Assembly: GCA_021295675.1 (NCBI GenBank) | Contig: JAGWBY010000039.1 | Span: 18,761 to 34,174 of the forward strand | DNA from: Candidatus Latescibacterota bacterium | Lineage (GTDB): Bacteria; Latescibacterota; UBA2968; UBA8231 | DNA length: 15,414 nucleotides | Direction: 5' to 3' | In this document: in pieces, positions 14,894-15,414 of the stretch | Layout: the number at the start of each line of letters is the position of its first letter | Numbering within the stretch: position 1 is the first letter of the stretch | Made by a program: the position numbers and the translations under genes | The notes under the pieces: model-generated | Told to the model about the DNA's origin: nothing | What the model saw: only the letters and a program-made list of their open reading frames with translations | Databases searched by the model: none

Positions 14894-15414
14894 ATGGGAG
14901 ACGAACGCGATCCTACAGATGGGGACTTGGTACGGCGTTTTGCCGAGGGCGATATGGCCGCCTTTGCCAATTTGGTCACCCGTTATCAAAATGGAGTCTT
15001 TTTGTTTTTCTGTCGCATGACGGGCCGGCGAGCCGATGCGGAAGATCTGGCACAAGAGACCTTCGTACGCGTCTATGAGTCCCTCCACAGCCTCGATGAT
15101 CCGACGCGTTTCCGCTCGTGGTTCTGGGCCATTGCCAGCAACTTATGCCGCGACTACCACACGATCGAACGCGACATCGATCTCGACCTTCAACTCGCGG
15201 ATATGGGATCGGCGCGGACCGTCGAGTTGGCGAGCAGAATTCGCACGGCGCTTGCGGCGCTTGACGACGAACGGCGCTTGGTCGTGGTTTTGCGCGAATA
15301 CCACCGACTCTCCTACGAAGAGATCGCCGCAACAGTGGGTTGCTCAGTCGGCGCTGTGCGCTGGCGTCTGCACGCAGCCCGCCAGCAACTGCGGGCAAGC
15401 CTGTCCGATTTGAT
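14894..15414 (+). CDS. ECF-subfamily RNA polymerase sigma factor, 3' end beyond window
   Basis: At least 173 residues with the two-domain ECF layout. Region 2 includes DGDLVRRFAEGDMAAFANLV (10-28) and the core-binding segment RRADAEDLAQETFVRVYESL (45-64), then FRSWFWAIASNLCRDY (73-88). After a short acidic linker, region 4 holds LDDERRLVVVLREYHRLSYE (123-142) and a helix-turn-helix, EIAATVGCSVGAVRWRLHAA (143-162), for -35 recognition. AAAGG at 14885-14889 five bases upstream supports ATG 14894. Longer frames on both strands here are shadows. It lies 28 bp after the DUF5916 fusion gene, on the same strand with no terminator between, so the two are probably co-transcribed. An anti-sigma gene would be expected just outside the window. 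The frame is open at base 15414. Confidence 0.92.
   Translation, partial: MGDERDPTDGDLVRRFAEGDMAAFANLVTRYQNGVFLFFCRMTGRRADAEDLAQETFVRVYESLHSLDDPTRFRSWFWAIASNLCRDYHTIERDIDLDLQLADMGSARTVELASRIRTALAALDDERRLVVVLREYHRLSYEEIAATVGCSVGAVRWRLHAARQQLRASLSDL

Noticed and set aside
14976..15413. Minus-strand 140-residue and plus-strand 125-residue frames at the right end
   Set aside because: The third frame gives an unmistakable ECF sigma factor; these are shadows.

Overview
This 15.4 kb window carries eleven genes in five transcription blocks and looks like an accessory carbohydrate and sulfate-ester catabolism region. The mix points to an uncultured Gram-negative bacterium, possibly in the FCB superphylum (Latescibacterota-like lineages carry such sets) or a planctomycete/poribacterium-like lineage. 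The clues are a GH4 glycosidase, a sulfatase, a CocE-type hydrolase, a DUF1080 protein, secreted proteins ending in a TPNGDGVND/FlgD-Ig-like domain, and a DUF5916 outer-membrane barrel. The taxon is inferred from gene content only; no rRNA or universal marker is present. I saw no tRNA, rRNA, CRISPR array, transposase or phage gene.

Left block: a minus-strand DASS/SLC13 anion transporter runs off the left edge and is split by a frameshift near 303-325. It is divergent, across a 277 bp AT-rich intergenic region, from a plus-strand pair: a GH4 NAD/metal-dependent alpha-glycosidase (1342-2715) and an extended SDR epimerase/dehydratase (2744-3754).

Central block: a compact minus-strand operon of four genes transcribed from 11521 down to 3848. 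Two tandem paralogous secreted proteins come first (9527-11521 and 7176-9515). Each has a signal peptide, discoidin-like modules and a C-terminal TPNGDGVND domain. A type I sulfatase (5742-7154) and a CocE/NonD alpha/beta hydrolase (3848-5680) follow; neither has a visible signal peptide. Gaps are 11, 21 and 61 bp, and each gene has its own Shine-Dalgarno sequence. Choosing starts by those sites shortens three of the longest open frames.

Right block: a 121 bp divergent region with two clean dyad symmetries and a sigma70-like promoter separates the operon from a plus-strand DUF1080 (3-keto-disaccharide hydrolase family) gene, which is also frameshifted. A 15 bp hairpin follows. Next come an unusual open frame fusing the first three helices of an MFS transporter to a complete DUF5916 barrel protein, with its Shine-Dalgarno site inside a perfect inverted repeat, and an ECF sigma factor running off the right edge.

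A working view (inference) is that the operon proteins bind a glycan outside the cell and remove sulfate and ester groups, while GH4, DUF1080 and the SDR process sugars by redox-assisted chemistry. The barrel and ECF factor may be a separate envelope-sensing unit. The points most worth checking are the MFS-DUF5916 fusion, the paired TPNGDGVND proteins, the divergent operator region, and whether the two frameshifts are real.
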